This document shows positions 1 through 7,178 of a stretch of DNA of 64,000 nucleotides, piece by piece. Position 1 is the stretch's first letter. Every line of letters starts with the position of its first letter. The stretch covers positions 10,515-74,514 of the forward strand of contig CAZVZK010000036.1 of NCBI GenBank assembly GCA_964630925.1, given 5' to 3'. Both the position numbers and the translations under genes were made by a program. The notes beneath the pieces are model-generated. The model saw nothing but the letters and a program-made list of their open reading frames with translations. It did no database searches and was not told the origin of the DNA. This stretch comes from RGDT01 sp964630925. Its GTDB lineage: Bacteria; Planctomycetota; Planctomycetia; Gemmatales; Gemmataceae.

Positions 1-147
1 CGCGACGAGGTGGCGACGCGGCTGGCGGCGATCCTGGGGCGGTTCACGGTGATCGACATGAGCGTGCAGGACCCGCCGCTGGAGCAGGTCATCGGCCGGG
101 TCTTCGAGGAGGGCAAGGCTGGGGCCGTCAGCGTTCCGCCGGGATGA
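1..147 (+). CDS. ABC-2 exporter ATPase, C-terminal end only
   Basis: This is the last 48 codons of a gene that begins before the window. The tail reads through VIDMSVQDPPLEQVIGRVF, which matches the C-terminal signature (a DPP-I/L-EEVI block) of COG4586-type ATPases. Those ATPases partner permeases of the DUF990 / ABC2_membrane_6 type, and exactly such permeases lie at 3078-4731 on the same strand. The stop at 145-147 overlaps the end of the opposite-strand PDZ gene by 20 nt. I infer that this ATPase and the two permeases form one exporter, now split by the minus-strand cassette 128-3017. The substrate is unknown. Confidence 0.75.
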   Translation, partial: RDEVATRLAAILGRFTVIDMSVQDPPLEQVIGRVFEEGKAGAVSVPPG

Positions 148-442
148 CCTCGATGTCCATCTCCTTGCCGTCACGGCGGACACGCAGGGCGGCCTTCTTG
201 CCGGGCTTGAGCGCGCGGATGGCGTCCACGGCGGTCCTGAGCGTGTCGAACGTGACGCCGTCGATCTTCAGCAGCACGTCGCCGCCCTTGATGCCGGCCT
301 TCTCGGCCGGGCTGTCGGGCAGGACCACGGTGATGACCAGCTCGCCGGCCTTGACGGCCGAGCTGATCTGGAGGCCGACGAAGGCCATCTTCTTCGGGGC
401 GTCGGCCTGGAGGGCGAGGAAAACGAGGAATGCGGCGGTCAT
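128..442 (-). CDS. Small secreted or anchored PDZ-domain protein
   Basis: This 104-residue protein has a short hydrophobic N-terminus (MTAAFLVFLALQADA), probably a signal peptide or anchor, followed by one PDZ domain. The carboxylate-binding-type stretch is DSPAEKAGIKGGDVLLKIDG, and the family-typical closing strands end in RRDGKEMDIEVIP. There is no protease domain, so it is more likely a protein-binding module than an enzyme. Its ATG overlaps the stop of the upstream Uma2 gene (439-442, ATGA), so it is probably translationally coupled as the last gene of the Uma2 operon. Its tail overlaps the end of the plus-strand ABC ATPase gene. Confidence 0.8.
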   Translation of the reverse strand: MTAAFLVFLALQADAPKKMAFVGLQISSAVKAGELVITVVLPDSPAEKAGIKGGDVLLKIDGVTFDTLRTAVDAIRALKPGKKAALRVRRDGKEMDIEVIPAER

Positions 443-1089
443 GGGGTCGTCCCATTTGGGGGGGCGAACAGCGCGGCGACGTTGAGGCGTCCGACCTCGA
501 CGGCCATGAGGATCACGGGCACCTCGTCGCCGGTGCGGTAGTCCTGACGCTCCGCGTAATCAGGCGACGGGCCGGGGCCGCTGGGGGCGGAGTAGACCTC
601 GATTTGCTGCTGGGGGATGTTGATGATCCAGTACACCGGGATGCGCGACTCGGCGTAGAGGGCCTTCTGCTCGCTCCTGTCGGCAAGCAAAGAGGTGTCT
701 GCGATCTCCATCACCAGCGCGACATCATTGGGGCCGGCGTGGCGGTCGTCCTGCTCGAGGACCTCCCGCCGGCAGATGGCCTCATCGGGCTCCGGACTGC
801 TGTCGGCGAGCCGGATGGGCCCCTGGCTCTGGAGCGCCCAGGCGGGGGGCAGCAGCGGCGGGACCGCCTCCCCCAGGCGGAGGAGCATGCGCCGATGGGG
901 TGGGTTCAAGGTCGCCTTCCTCACCACGAGGCCGCGGAGCAGCTCCACCTTGTCGCCTGCCGTGAGGATGCCCGCCGCGCAGAGAGCATCGTATTGAGCG
1001 ACGGTGAAGCGGTACAACACGCGGCCGGCGGGTGGCGCTGGTGCCGGCGCCGGGGAGGGCGGGGGCGGCGCGGTCAGGAGCGCTGTCAT
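439..1089 (-). CDS. Uma2 (DUF820) family protein, tandem copy 1
   Basis: This 216-residue protein has the Uma2 PD-(D/E)XK nuclease-like fold. After an Ala/Pro-rich N-terminus (MTALLTAPPPP) comes the family block LYRFTVAQYDAL. The likely metal-site pair is Glu in ALVMEIADTSL and Lys in KALYAESRIPVYWI. It is the last of four neighbouring paralogues and the most divergent at the C-terminus, which ends RLNVAALFAPPNGTTP where the others end GRIPVNDLLP. A GGAGGGAC-type ribosome site precedes the ATG. Uma2 proteins are very abundant in planctomycetes and cyanobacteria, and their cellular role is unproven. Confidence 0.85.
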   Translation of the reverse strand: MTALLTAPPPPSPAPAPAPPAGRVLYRFTVAQYDALCAAGILTAGDKVELLRGLVVRKATLNPPHRRMLLRLGEAVPPLLPPAWALQSQGPIRLADSSPEPDEAICRREVLEQDDRHAGPNDVALVMEIADTSLLADRSEQKALYAESRIPVYWIINIPQQQIEVYSAPSGPGPSPDYAERQDYRTGDEVPVILMAVEVGRLNVAALFAPPNGTTP

Positions 1090-1101
1090 GGCCGTCCCTC
1101 C

Positions 1102-1731
1102 TCAGGGCAGCAGGTCGTTGACGGGGATGCGGCCGACCTCGACGCCCATCAGGACGACGGGCACCTCGTCGCCGGGGCGGTAGTCCGTGCGCGTCGCGTA
1201 GTCCGGCGACTCCACGGGCCCGCTCGGGCTGGTGTACACCTCGACCTGTTGCGCATCCAGATTCACGATCCAGTAGACGGGGATCCGTGCCTCCGCGTAG
1301 AGCGACTTCTTCACCCCCCGGTCGATGGGCAACGACGAGTCCGACACCTCGGCGACGAGTGCCACTTCGGCGGCCACGGGCTTCCGCCGAATCGTCTCAA
1401 GGACATTCGTCAGACAGACGGACTGGTCCGGCTCCGGCTGACTATCGCCCAGGACGATCGGCTCCTGGGATTGGGGCAGCCACGCCGGCGGGGCCAACGC
1501 CCGCAGACGGTCCCCGAGGCGTCGGTTCGCGAAGATATGGGGGTAGTTCTTCGACATCTTCTGCACCACGACGCCGCGAAGGAATTCCAGGGTGCCGCCC
1601 TCCGGGATGATTCCCGCCGTGATCATCGCCTCGTACTGGTCCACCGTGAACCGGTACAACACCGGCCAGGCCGGCGACGCGGGTGCCGGCGCCGGGGCGG
1701 GCGGGGGCGGTGCTGTCAGGAGCGCGGTCAT
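1102..1731 (-). CDS. Uma2 (DUF820) family protein, tandem copy 2
   Basis: This 209-residue Uma2 paralogue keeps the array's shared start MTALLTAPPPPAPAP and the block LYRFTVDQYEAMITAG. The presumed catalytic Glu lies in ALVAEVSDSSL and the Lys in KKSLYAEARIPVYWIVN. The C-terminal 25 residues (YRPGDEVPVVLMGVEVGRI) are almost identical to copies 3 and 4, pointing to recent duplication or gene conversion. Only 12 bp separate it from copy 1 downstream and 11 bp from copy 3 upstream, so the array is probably a single transcript. Confidence 0.88.
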   Translation of the reverse strand: MTALLTAPPPPAPAPAPASPAWPVLYRFTVDQYEAMITAGIIPEGGTLEFLRGVVVQKMSKNYPHIFANRRLGDRLRALAPPAWLPQSQEPIVLGDSQPEPDQSVCLTNVLETIRRKPVAAEVALVAEVSDSSLPIDRGVKKSLYAEARIPVYWIVNLDAQQVEVYTSPSGPVESPDYATRTDYRPGDEVPVVLMGVEVGRIPVNDLLP

Positions 1732-1742
1732 GGCGGGCCTCC

Positions 1743-2375
1743 TCAGGGCAGCAGGTCGTTCACGGGGATGCGGCCGACCTCGACGCCCATCAGGACGACG
1801 GGCACCTCGTCGCCGGGGCGGTAGTCCGTTCGCGTCGAGTAGTCCGGCGACGGCGCAGGGCCGCTGGGGTTGGTGTACACCTCGATGATGTTCTCGACGA
1901 CGTTGAGAATCCAGTAGACGGGGATGCGCTCCTCGGCGTAGAGGGCCTTCTTCTCCCCGCGATCGGTGGGCAGCGATGAGTCGGCCGTCTCCGCAACGAG
2001 GGCCACTTCCGAGGCGCGCGGGTTGCGTCCACGGATCGAGGCGGCCGCCAGCGGGCAGACGTAGCCGTCGGGCTCTGGTTCACTGTCGGAGCAGGTGACC
2101 GGGGCCTGGGATTCGACGCTCCAGGCCGAACGCGGCACGACATCGCGCACCCGGTCCCGCCATTGCCGCGTCGCGATTCGGTGGGGTGAGTTCTGGGACA
2201 TCTTCAGCACCACCAATCCGCGCAGTAGCTCCATCGGGCCGCCTTCGGGCAAGACACCTGCCAGGATCATGGCATGGTACTGGTCCACCGTGAAGCGGTA
2301 CAACACGCGGCCGGCGGGTGGCGCTGGTGCCGGCGGCTGGGCGGGCGCGGGCGGTGCGGTGAGGAGTGCTGTCAT
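1743..2375 (-). CDS. Uma2 (DUF820) family protein, tandem copy 3
   Basis: This 210-residue Uma2 paralogue has the same architecture: Ala/Pro-rich N-terminus, LYRFTVDQYHAMILAG, Glu in ALVAETADSSL, Lys in KKALYAEERIPVYWIL, and the shared C-terminus ending VGRIPVNDLLP. The middle third diverges most from the other copies. That region is the likely substrate- or partner-determining part, while the two ends are conserved. A GGAGG ribosome site sits just upstream of the ATG. Confidence 0.88.
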   Translation of the reverse strand: MTALLTAPPAPAQPPAPAPPAGRVLYRFTVDQYHAMILAGVLPEGGPMELLRGLVVLKMSQNSPHRIATRQWRDRVRDVVPRSAWSVESQAPVTCSDSEPEPDGYVCPLAAASIRGRNPRASEVALVAETADSSLPTDRGEKKALYAEERIPVYWILNVVENIIEVYTNPSGPAPSPDYSTRTDYRPGDEVPVVLMGVEVGRIPVNDLLP

Positions 2376-2387
2376 GGCCGTCCCTCC

Positions 2388-3017
2388 TCAGGGCAGCAGG
2401 TCGCTGACGGGGATGCGGCCGACCTCGACGCCCATCAGGACCACGGGCACCTCGTCGCCGGGCCGGCAGTCCGTTCGCGTCGAGTAGTCCGGCGTGGGGC
2501 CGGGGCCGCTCGGGGACGTGTAGACCTCGATCTGCCTCTCCGGGAGATTCACGATCCAGTAGACCGGGATCCGCTCCGAGGCGTAGAGGGCCTTCTTCAC
2601 CGCCCGGTCCGTCGCCAGGGTCGAATCCGCGACCTCGGCGGCGAGCGCCACCTCATCCGCCCTGGGATGCCTGCGGGCGGCCTCAAGGACACTGGCCAGG
2701 CAGACGGAGTGATCCGGCTCCGGCTCGCTATCGGTGAGCGTGATGGGGTCCTGGGCTTGATGCCCCCAGGGCGGAGGGATCATCGCTTGCAGGCGGGCCC
2801 CCAGCCGCCGCGATGCGAAGCAGTGCGCCGCATTCTTCGGCATCTTCCGCACCACGAGCCCGTGGATGAATTCGAGGGAATTGCCCTCCGGCACCACCCC
2901 GGCGGTGATCATGGCATGGTACTGATCCACCGTGAAGCGGTACAACGCCGGCCAGGCCGGCGGCGCGGGGGGCGGCGCCGGGGCGGGCGCGGGCGGTGCG
3001 GTCAGGAGCGCTGTCAT
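2388..3017 (-). CDS. Uma2 (DUF820) family protein, tandem copy 4 (first gene of the cassette)
   Basis: This is a 209-residue Uma2 paralogue. The open frame extends upstream, but I chose the ATG at 3017 because the protein then begins MTALLTAPP like its three neighbours and a GGAGGGAC ribosome site lies just before it. The catalytic-type Glu is in ALAAEVADSTL and the Lys in KKALYASERIPVYWIVN. An extended -10 promoter (TGGTATCAT on the minus strand, 3036-3044) sits 19 bp upstream. This gene therefore leads a five-gene minus-strand operon of four Uma2 genes plus the PDZ gene. Confidence 0.87.
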   Translation of the reverse strand: MTALLTAPPAPAPAPPPAPPAWPALYRFTVDQYHAMITAGVVPEGNSLEFIHGLVVRKMPKNAAHCFASRRLGARLQAMIPPPWGHQAQDPITLTDSEPEPDHSVCLASVLEAARRHPRADEVALAAEVADSTLATDRAVKKALYASERIPVYWIVNLPERQIEVYTSPSGPGPTPDYSTRTDCRPGDEVPVVLMGVEVGRIPVSDLLP

Positions 3018-3035
3018 GGCTGTCCCTCCGCCCGT

Positions 3036-3044
3036 ATGATACCA
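3036..3044 (-). promoter_or_regulatory. Extended -10 promoter, bidirectional-looking
   Basis: On the minus strand this reads TGG-TATCAT, an extended -10 (TGn plus hexamer) 19 bp before the Uma2 copy 4 ATG. On the plus strand the same bases read TATGAT (3035-3040), suitably placed for the permease start at 3078. The 60-bp divergent intergenic space can thus serve both directions. Near-identical motifs occur at 5771, 9133 and 41341. No clear -35 is visible. Confidence 0.5.
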
Positions 3045-3077
3045 CCGTCCCCAGGATGTTGGGAGGCCAGCGGCCCC

Positions 3078-3923
3078 GTGCATTGGAACACACTCGTCAA
3101 GTACCTCAACATCTGCCGCGCCTCCCTCGTCGAACGCCTCGCCTACCGCGGCGACTTCCTCCTCGGCACCTTCTTGCGTTTCCTCCCCGTCCTCACCACC
3201 ATCCTCCTCTGGGAGGCCGTCTTCCTCGGCGCCCCGGAGCCGAGCCCCGGTGAGGAGAAGAAGATCGCCACCTTCACCTCGCGCCAGATGATCGCCTACC
3301 TCCTCCTCATCCACATCTCACGCATGTTCTCCAGCATGCCGGGCCTCGCCGGAGGCATCTCGCGCGACATCCGCGACGGCAACCTCAAGAAGTACCTCCT
3401 CCAGCCGCTCGACATGCTCGGCTACCTCCTCGCCTACCGCGCCGCCCACAAGATCGCCTACATCGTCACCTCCGCCCTGCCTTACGCGCTGCTCTTCTTC
3501 GTGTGCCGCTCGACCTTCGACGGCTTCCCGCCCTGGCCGGTGATGCTCGCCTACATCGCCTCGCTGCTCATGTCGTTCCTCATCGGCTTCTACTTCGAGG
3601 CGATGATCGGCATGGCCGGCTTCTGGCTGCTGGAGGTCAGCTCGCTGGTGTGGATCGTCACCACGATCAACTACATGGTGTCGGGGCAGATGTTCCCCCT
3701 CGACCTGTTCGCCGGGAAGTACCCCTGGCTCGCCTGGGTGTTACACGCCCTGCCGTTCCAGTACCTCGCCTACTTCCCCGCCGTCGTCTTCATGAACCGG
3801 CTGACGCCGGACCAGCTCATGGCCGGCCTGCTCATCCAGGCCGTCTGGGTCGCCGTCTTCATCGTCCTGTCCCGGCTGCTGTTCGCCGCCGGGCTGCGCC
3901 AGTACAGCGCCTACGGGGGCTGA
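3078..3923 (+). CDS. ABC-2 type export permease, subunit 1
   Basis: This 281-residue integral membrane protein of the DUF990/ABC2_membrane_6 type (COG4587-like) has about six hydrophobic segments. The conserved cytoplasmic loop GGISRDIRDGNLKKYLLQPL is characteristic of this permease family. GTG at 3078 is chosen because GGGAGG lies 12 nt upstream and the protein then starts VHWNTLVKYLNICRASL, like family members; the longer frame runs back through antisense Uma2 sequence. It is followed after 7 bp by the second permease. The partner ATPase is probably the gene ending at 147. Confidence 0.85.
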   Translation: MHWNTLVKYLNICRASLVERLAYRGDFLLGTFLRFLPVLTTILLWEAVFLGAPEPSPGEEKKIATFTSRQMIAYLLLIHISRMFSSMPGLAGGISRDIRDGNLKKYLLQPLDMLGYLLAYRAAHKIAYIVTSALPYALLFFVCRSTFDGFPPWPVMLAYIASLLMSFLIGFYFEAMIGMAGFWLLEVSSLVWIVTTINYMVSGQMFPLDLFAGKYPWLAWVLHALPFQYLAYFPAVVFMNRLTPDQLMAGLLIQAVWVAVFIVLSRLLFAAGLRQYSAYGG

Positions 3924-3930
3924 TCTCGAT

Positions 3931-4731
3931 ATGGGACGCTATCTGCGCCTGTTCCTCGCGTTCGCCCGCTTCGGCCTGGCCGGGGAGATGGCGTTCCGCG
4001 CCAACTTCCTGGTCAAGCTGCTCGTCGAGGTGCTTTGGCTGGCCATCCTGCTGGTCTTCTACGACCTGCTGTTCTCGCAGACGCGCGAGATCGCGACCTG
4101 GGACCGCAACCAGTACCTCTTCTTCGTCGGCTGCCACTACGCCCTGGGCGGCTTCATCGAGGCGTTCTTCCTCGAGAACTGCACCGGCTTCGCCGAGCTG
4201 GTGCGCTCCGGCGAGCTGGACCAGTACCTCCTCAAGCCCATCGACGAGCAGTTCCTCATCACCTGCCGCCACGTCGACTGGTCCACGATGCCGAACATCC
4301 TCCAGGGCGTGGGGGTGATGCTCTACGCCCTGTGGATGCTCGGCTGGCCCGTCGCCGTCTGGCAGGTGCTGGCGTTCCTCGTGCTGTTCGCGTGCGGGGC
4401 CGCGATGGCGTACAGCTTCCTCCTCATGCTCTGCTCGATGTCGGTGTACATGGTGCGTAACCAGAGCCTGGTCGAGATGTGGTGGCTGTTCACGACGTTG
4501 ATGCGCTACCCGCGCGAGATCTTCACCGGCTACTGGGCGTCGCCGGTGGGCTTCTTCTTCACCTACATCGTGCCGGTGCTGCTGATCGTCTACGTCCCGT
4601 CGGGCGTCATGGTGCGGGCGCTCGACTGGCCGCTGGTCGCCCTCTGCGCGGCCGCCGGCGTGGTGCTGCTGATCGTCAGCCGGCTGGTGTTCCGCCAGGC
4701 CCTGCGGTCGTACCGGAGCGCGAGTAGCTGA
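3931..4731 (+). CDS. ABC-2 type export permease, subunit 2
   Basis: This 266-residue polytopic membrane protein is related to subunit 1 (COG3694-like). It carries the matching loop FAELVRSGELDQYLLKPID and about six membrane segments. It begins 7 bp after subunit 1 and is doubtless co-transcribed. Two different permeases plus one ATPase is the usual make-up of this exporter class. The substrate cannot be read from the sequence. The gene converges on the minus-strand hydrolase at 4746 with only 14 bp between the ends and no recognisable terminator hairpin. Confidence 0.87.
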   Translation: MGRYLRLFLAFARFGLAGEMAFRANFLVKLLVEVLWLAILLVFYDLLFSQTREIATWDRNQYLFFVGCHYALGGFIEAFFLENCTGFAELVRSGELDQYLLKPIDEQFLITCRHVDWSTMPNILQGVGVMLYALWMLGWPVAVWQVLAFLVLFACGAAMAYSFLLMLCSMSVYMVRNQSLVEMWWLFTTLMRYPREIFTGYWASPVGFFFTYIVPVLLIVYVPSGVMVRALDWPLVALCAAAGVVLLIVSRLVFRQALRSYRSASS

Positions 4732-4745
4732 GGCGGGCGCCGGCC

Positions 4746-5687
4746 TCACGCCTTGCCGTGGCACACGTCGTACATCGGGCAGGCGGCCTCGCTGGGCGGC
4801 GTGAGGAACCGGCGGACGATCTCCGCGAGCATCTCCGTGTGCGTGTAATACGGCAGGTGCCCGGCGCCCTCCATCACCACCAGCCCGCTATTCGGGAGAC
4901 CCTGACGCATCGCCTCAGTGTGCGGCAGGGGCATCGTGCGGTCCTTATCGCCGGCGAGGAGGAGCACCGGCTGGCGGACGTGCTCCAGGTCGGGCCGCAG
5001 GTCGAGTCGGTTCATCAGAAGGGCCTGATGGCCGAGCGTCGCGATGGGCACGGCCCCCGTCGTGTCGAGGAAGGTACGCCACCACGCCTCGGGCTTGCCC
5101 TCGAACGGCCCCTTGTGGACGGCGGTGAGGGCCTTCTCGCGACGGGGCGCGGATGCCATGCGTCCGGGGAGGAGGCGGGCCAGCCAGGACAGCCACCACG
5201 CGGTGCCGCGTAAGGGCCGGTAGGCCGTCGCGCCCTGGAGGACGGCGCGGGGGATGCGGTCCGGGTGGCGGCGCATCGCCCTCAGAGCCACCGTCGCGCC
5301 GAACGACGACGCGAAGACGTAGGTCCGAGCCAGCTTGAGGTGATCGAGCAGGGCGAACAGGCCGTCGACGAGCGACTCGTGGGAGACACGCCACAGGCTG
5401 GCGCCGTCGCCGGGCTGGCCCGGCAGGTCGTAGGCGACGCAGCGGAAAAGGGCCGACAGGCGCGAGATGGCAGGCACGAAGGAGCGGCTGGTGTCGCCAG
5501 CGCCATGGAGGAACACGAGCGGCGGGCCGGCACCCCAGGTGAAGTAACGCATCCGGTGCCGGCCAAGGGCGAGCGTGCCACGCGCCGCCTCGCGCTCGAA
5601 CCTCTCCAGGGCCTCGGCCAGCACGACGGGGCCGGGCGCGAGGGCGGAGTCGGCACACGGCAGCTCACAGGAAACGGGGTGCGTCAT
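4746..5687 (-). CDS. Alpha/beta-fold hydrolase
   Basis: This 313-residue protein has an alpha/beta hydrolase core. The oxyanion-hole motif HGAGDTS follows strand b3. The nucleophile elbow is ASSFGATV, a GxSxG variant with Ala in the first position. The acid is probably Asp in LLLAGDKDRTMPL and the base His in GAGHLPYY. About 35 residues precede the core. The family spans esterases, haloperoxidase-like and dehalogenase-like enzymes, so no substrate can be assigned. An extended -10 (TGGTATCAT, 5771-5779) lies 84 bp upstream, followed by an unusual A-run on the minus strand. Confidence 0.82.
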   Translation of the reverse strand: MTHPVSCELPCADSALAPGPVVLAEALERFEREAARGTLALGRHRMRYFTWGAGPPLVFLHGAGDTSRSFVPAISRLSALFRCVAYDLPGQPGDGASLWRVSHESLVDGLFALLDHLKLARTYVFASSFGATVALRAMRRHPDRIPRAVLQGATAYRPLRGTAWWLSWLARLLPGRMASAPRREKALTAVHKGPFEGKPEAWWRTFLDTTGAVPIATLGHQALLMNRLDLRPDLEHVRQPVLLLAGDKDRTMPLPHTEAMRQGLPNSGLVVMEGAGHLPYYTHTEMLAEIVRRFLTPPSEAACPMYDVCHGKA

Positions 5688-5854
5688 GGCGCCTTTCGTG
5701 CTTCAACGAGGCCGGAAAAAAAAAGGATGCTAAGCGCGGAATTCTGGTTGACGGGTTTGGGGGGGCTGCTATGATACCACTGTCCCGGCATAGGACTGAT
5801 CGGTGATGGGCGACGCCGAGCGGCCATGCCGGGACACTTTTTTTCCCTCCCCTC
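5688..5854. other. Intergenic: promoter region of the hydrolase
   Basis: This 167-bp space lies between the hydrolase start and the Memo-family stop, both on the minus strand. It is AT-richer than its surroundings, with poly-T/poly-A runs near 5706-5716 and 5840-5846. It carries the extended -10 element at 5771-5779. No small ORF with a convincing ribosome site was seen. Confidence 0.5.
5771..5779 (-). promoter_or_regulatory. Extended -10 promoter of the alpha/beta hydrolase
   Basis: The minus strand reads GTGG-TATCATAG, matching the TGGTATCAT element found upstream of the Uma2 cassette (3036) and the kinase gene (41341). It would give a leader of roughly 80 nt. The plus-strand reading TGCTATGAT (5767-5775) also resembles an extended -10 but has no plus-strand gene behind it. 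Confidence 0.5.
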
Positions 5855-7027
5855 TCAACTTTCAAACACCATCCCCCCAAAACTGACGGCCTCCTTCCCA
5901 CGCGGATGCACATAGCATCCGTGGTGTAACCGTTTACCCATCTTCAAATTGGCGGCCTCCAGCACCAGCCACGTCGGCGGATACCCACAAATATTCCGCT
6001 CGTCGCGCTCCCCGTGGATGATGCGCGAGTATTCCGCCGCGTCGGCACGCTCCGCTGCCGCCATCAGCCGGAAGTCTTGCGCGTTGCTCCGCTCCACCCA
6101 CTCCGGGGTGACGGGCTTCTTGTGCCCGAACCTCGGGCCGATGTGGGCCAGGTCGCCGCTGATGATGTAGCACACCGGCTCGCCGGCGCCGGCCTCGGCC
6201 TGCCGCAAGGCGTCCACCATGCGGGTGATGTCGGGCACTTCCGACGGCGGCACGCCCCGCCGGACGCACTCATTGAAGGAGCCGACGAGCAGCGGCACGA
6301 TGCGGAAGGGCCGCTTGAGGACGTGTTGGAGGAACACCACCTCCAGCTCGATGGAATGCTCCGGCAGGTGGGCGCCGATCTCGTCGTCGAACAGCCCGTC
6401 GCCGTAGGCGCTCACCAGCCTGTCGATGAACGGCTGATCCGTCTCCGCCAGGCCGAGGGGCGTATCGAAGTGCTTGCGGGTGAGGGTGAAGCGGTGCCCG
6501 CTGTAGTGCGAGGTGCCGACGATGACGAACAGTGACGCGTCGGACCGCTCGGCCAGCTCGCGGAAGGGGTACGTGTAGGTGAGGCCGCCGCGGGCGTAGT
6601 CGATGTGCGGGGCGAGGATGGCCCGCAGCCGTCCGTCGGGCCGGTGCGGCCCCGGCCGCCCAGCACCTCGGTCGAACAGGTCGTCCAACTGGGCGCGGAG
6701 GGCGTCCGGGTCGCCTTCGTAGGCGCCGATGCAAGAAGGCGCCCGCACCGGGCCGGCGCACAGCTCGCGGAAGCGTGGGCCGTCGAGGAACCCGGCGGCG
6801 TCGAAGCGGGCGATGAGGGCGAGGGCATCGACACCGGCCTCGGCGGCGATCTCGTTGGTGGAGCGTGAGCCGTCGAAGAGGTCGGCGACGGCGAGCTCCT
6901 CGGGGGAGACCGTGACGACGGCGTGGGAGAGGCGCATGCGGCAAAAGACGGCGAAGGACGAGTGATCCTCGTCCTCGGGCGCCGCGGTGAGGAATGGCCG
7001 CAGCCGCGGCCTGTCGGTCGGTTGCAT
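5855..7027 (-). CDS. Memo-family protein (AmmeMemoRadiSam system protein B-like)
   Basis: This 390-residue protein has an N-terminal winged-helix-like segment of about 100 residues (VSPEELAVADLFDGSRSTNE) followed by a Memo domain. Memo-type blocks include LAPHIDYARGG, VIVGTSHYSG, HLPEHSIELEVVFLQ, IISGDLAHIGPRFG and the C-terminal SFGGMVFES; the histidines are the expected metal ligands. ATG at 7027 is chosen because the frame upstream runs through an intergenic inverted repeat. AMMECR1 and radical-SAM partner genes, commonly adjacent in other genomes, are absent here. Memo proteins resemble non-heme iron dioxygenases, and their reaction is not settled. Confidence 0.85.
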   Translation of the reverse strand: MQPTDRPRLRPFLTAAPEDEDHSSFAVFCRMRLSHAVVTVSPEELAVADLFDGSRSTNEIAAEAGVDALALIARFDAAGFLDGPRFRELCAGPVRAPSCIGAYEGDPDALRAQLDDLFDRGAGRPGPHRPDGRLRAILAPHIDYARGGLTYTYPFRELAERSDASLFVIVGTSHYSGHRFTLTRKHFDTPLGLAETDQPFIDRLVSAYGDGLFDDEIGAHLPEHSIELEVVFLQHVLKRPFRIVPLLVGSFNECVRRGVPPSEVPDITRMVDALRQAEAGAGEPVCYIISGDLAHIGPRFGHKKPVTPEWVERSNAQDFRLMAAAERADAAEYSRIIHGERDERNICGYPPTWLVLEAANLKMGKRLHHGCYVHPRGKEAVSFGGMVFES

Positions 7028-7046
7028 GATGTTGAAAGCAATTCTT

Positions 7047-7167
7047 CCACGGATCACACGGAGAGCACGGATAACAGCCAACAGCCAGGCAAGCAGGCAG
7101 AAGTCTCCAATGTCTCCTTCCCGCTGCTTGCCTTCTGCTTGATCCGTGTCCTCCGTGTGATCCGTGG
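7047..7167. repeat. Intergenic inverted-repeat element, ATCCGTG family
   Basis: The left arm 7047-7072 (starting CCACGGATCACACGGAG) and right arm 7142-7167 (ending TCCGTGTGATCCGTGG) are complementary at 24 of 26 positions. The inner flanks (CAAGCAGGCAGAAG against CTTCTGCTTG) are also partly complementary, so a long hairpin can form. It lies between two minus-strand genes, after the stop of the cytochrome gene's upstream neighbour region. The composition is AT-richer than the surroundings. A second element of the same style is at 36463-36607. Confidence 0.8.
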
Positions 7168-7178
7168 ACAACTCTTCT

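Noticed and set aside
2274..3077. Upstream extension of the first permease through the Uma2 region
   Set aside because: It is antisense to Uma2 copy 4; the permease family start and the ribosome site support GTG 3078.
7028..7171. N-terminal extension of the Memo-family protein
   Set aside because: The extra 48 codons come from the inverted repeat at 7047-7167, so the start at 7027 is preferred.
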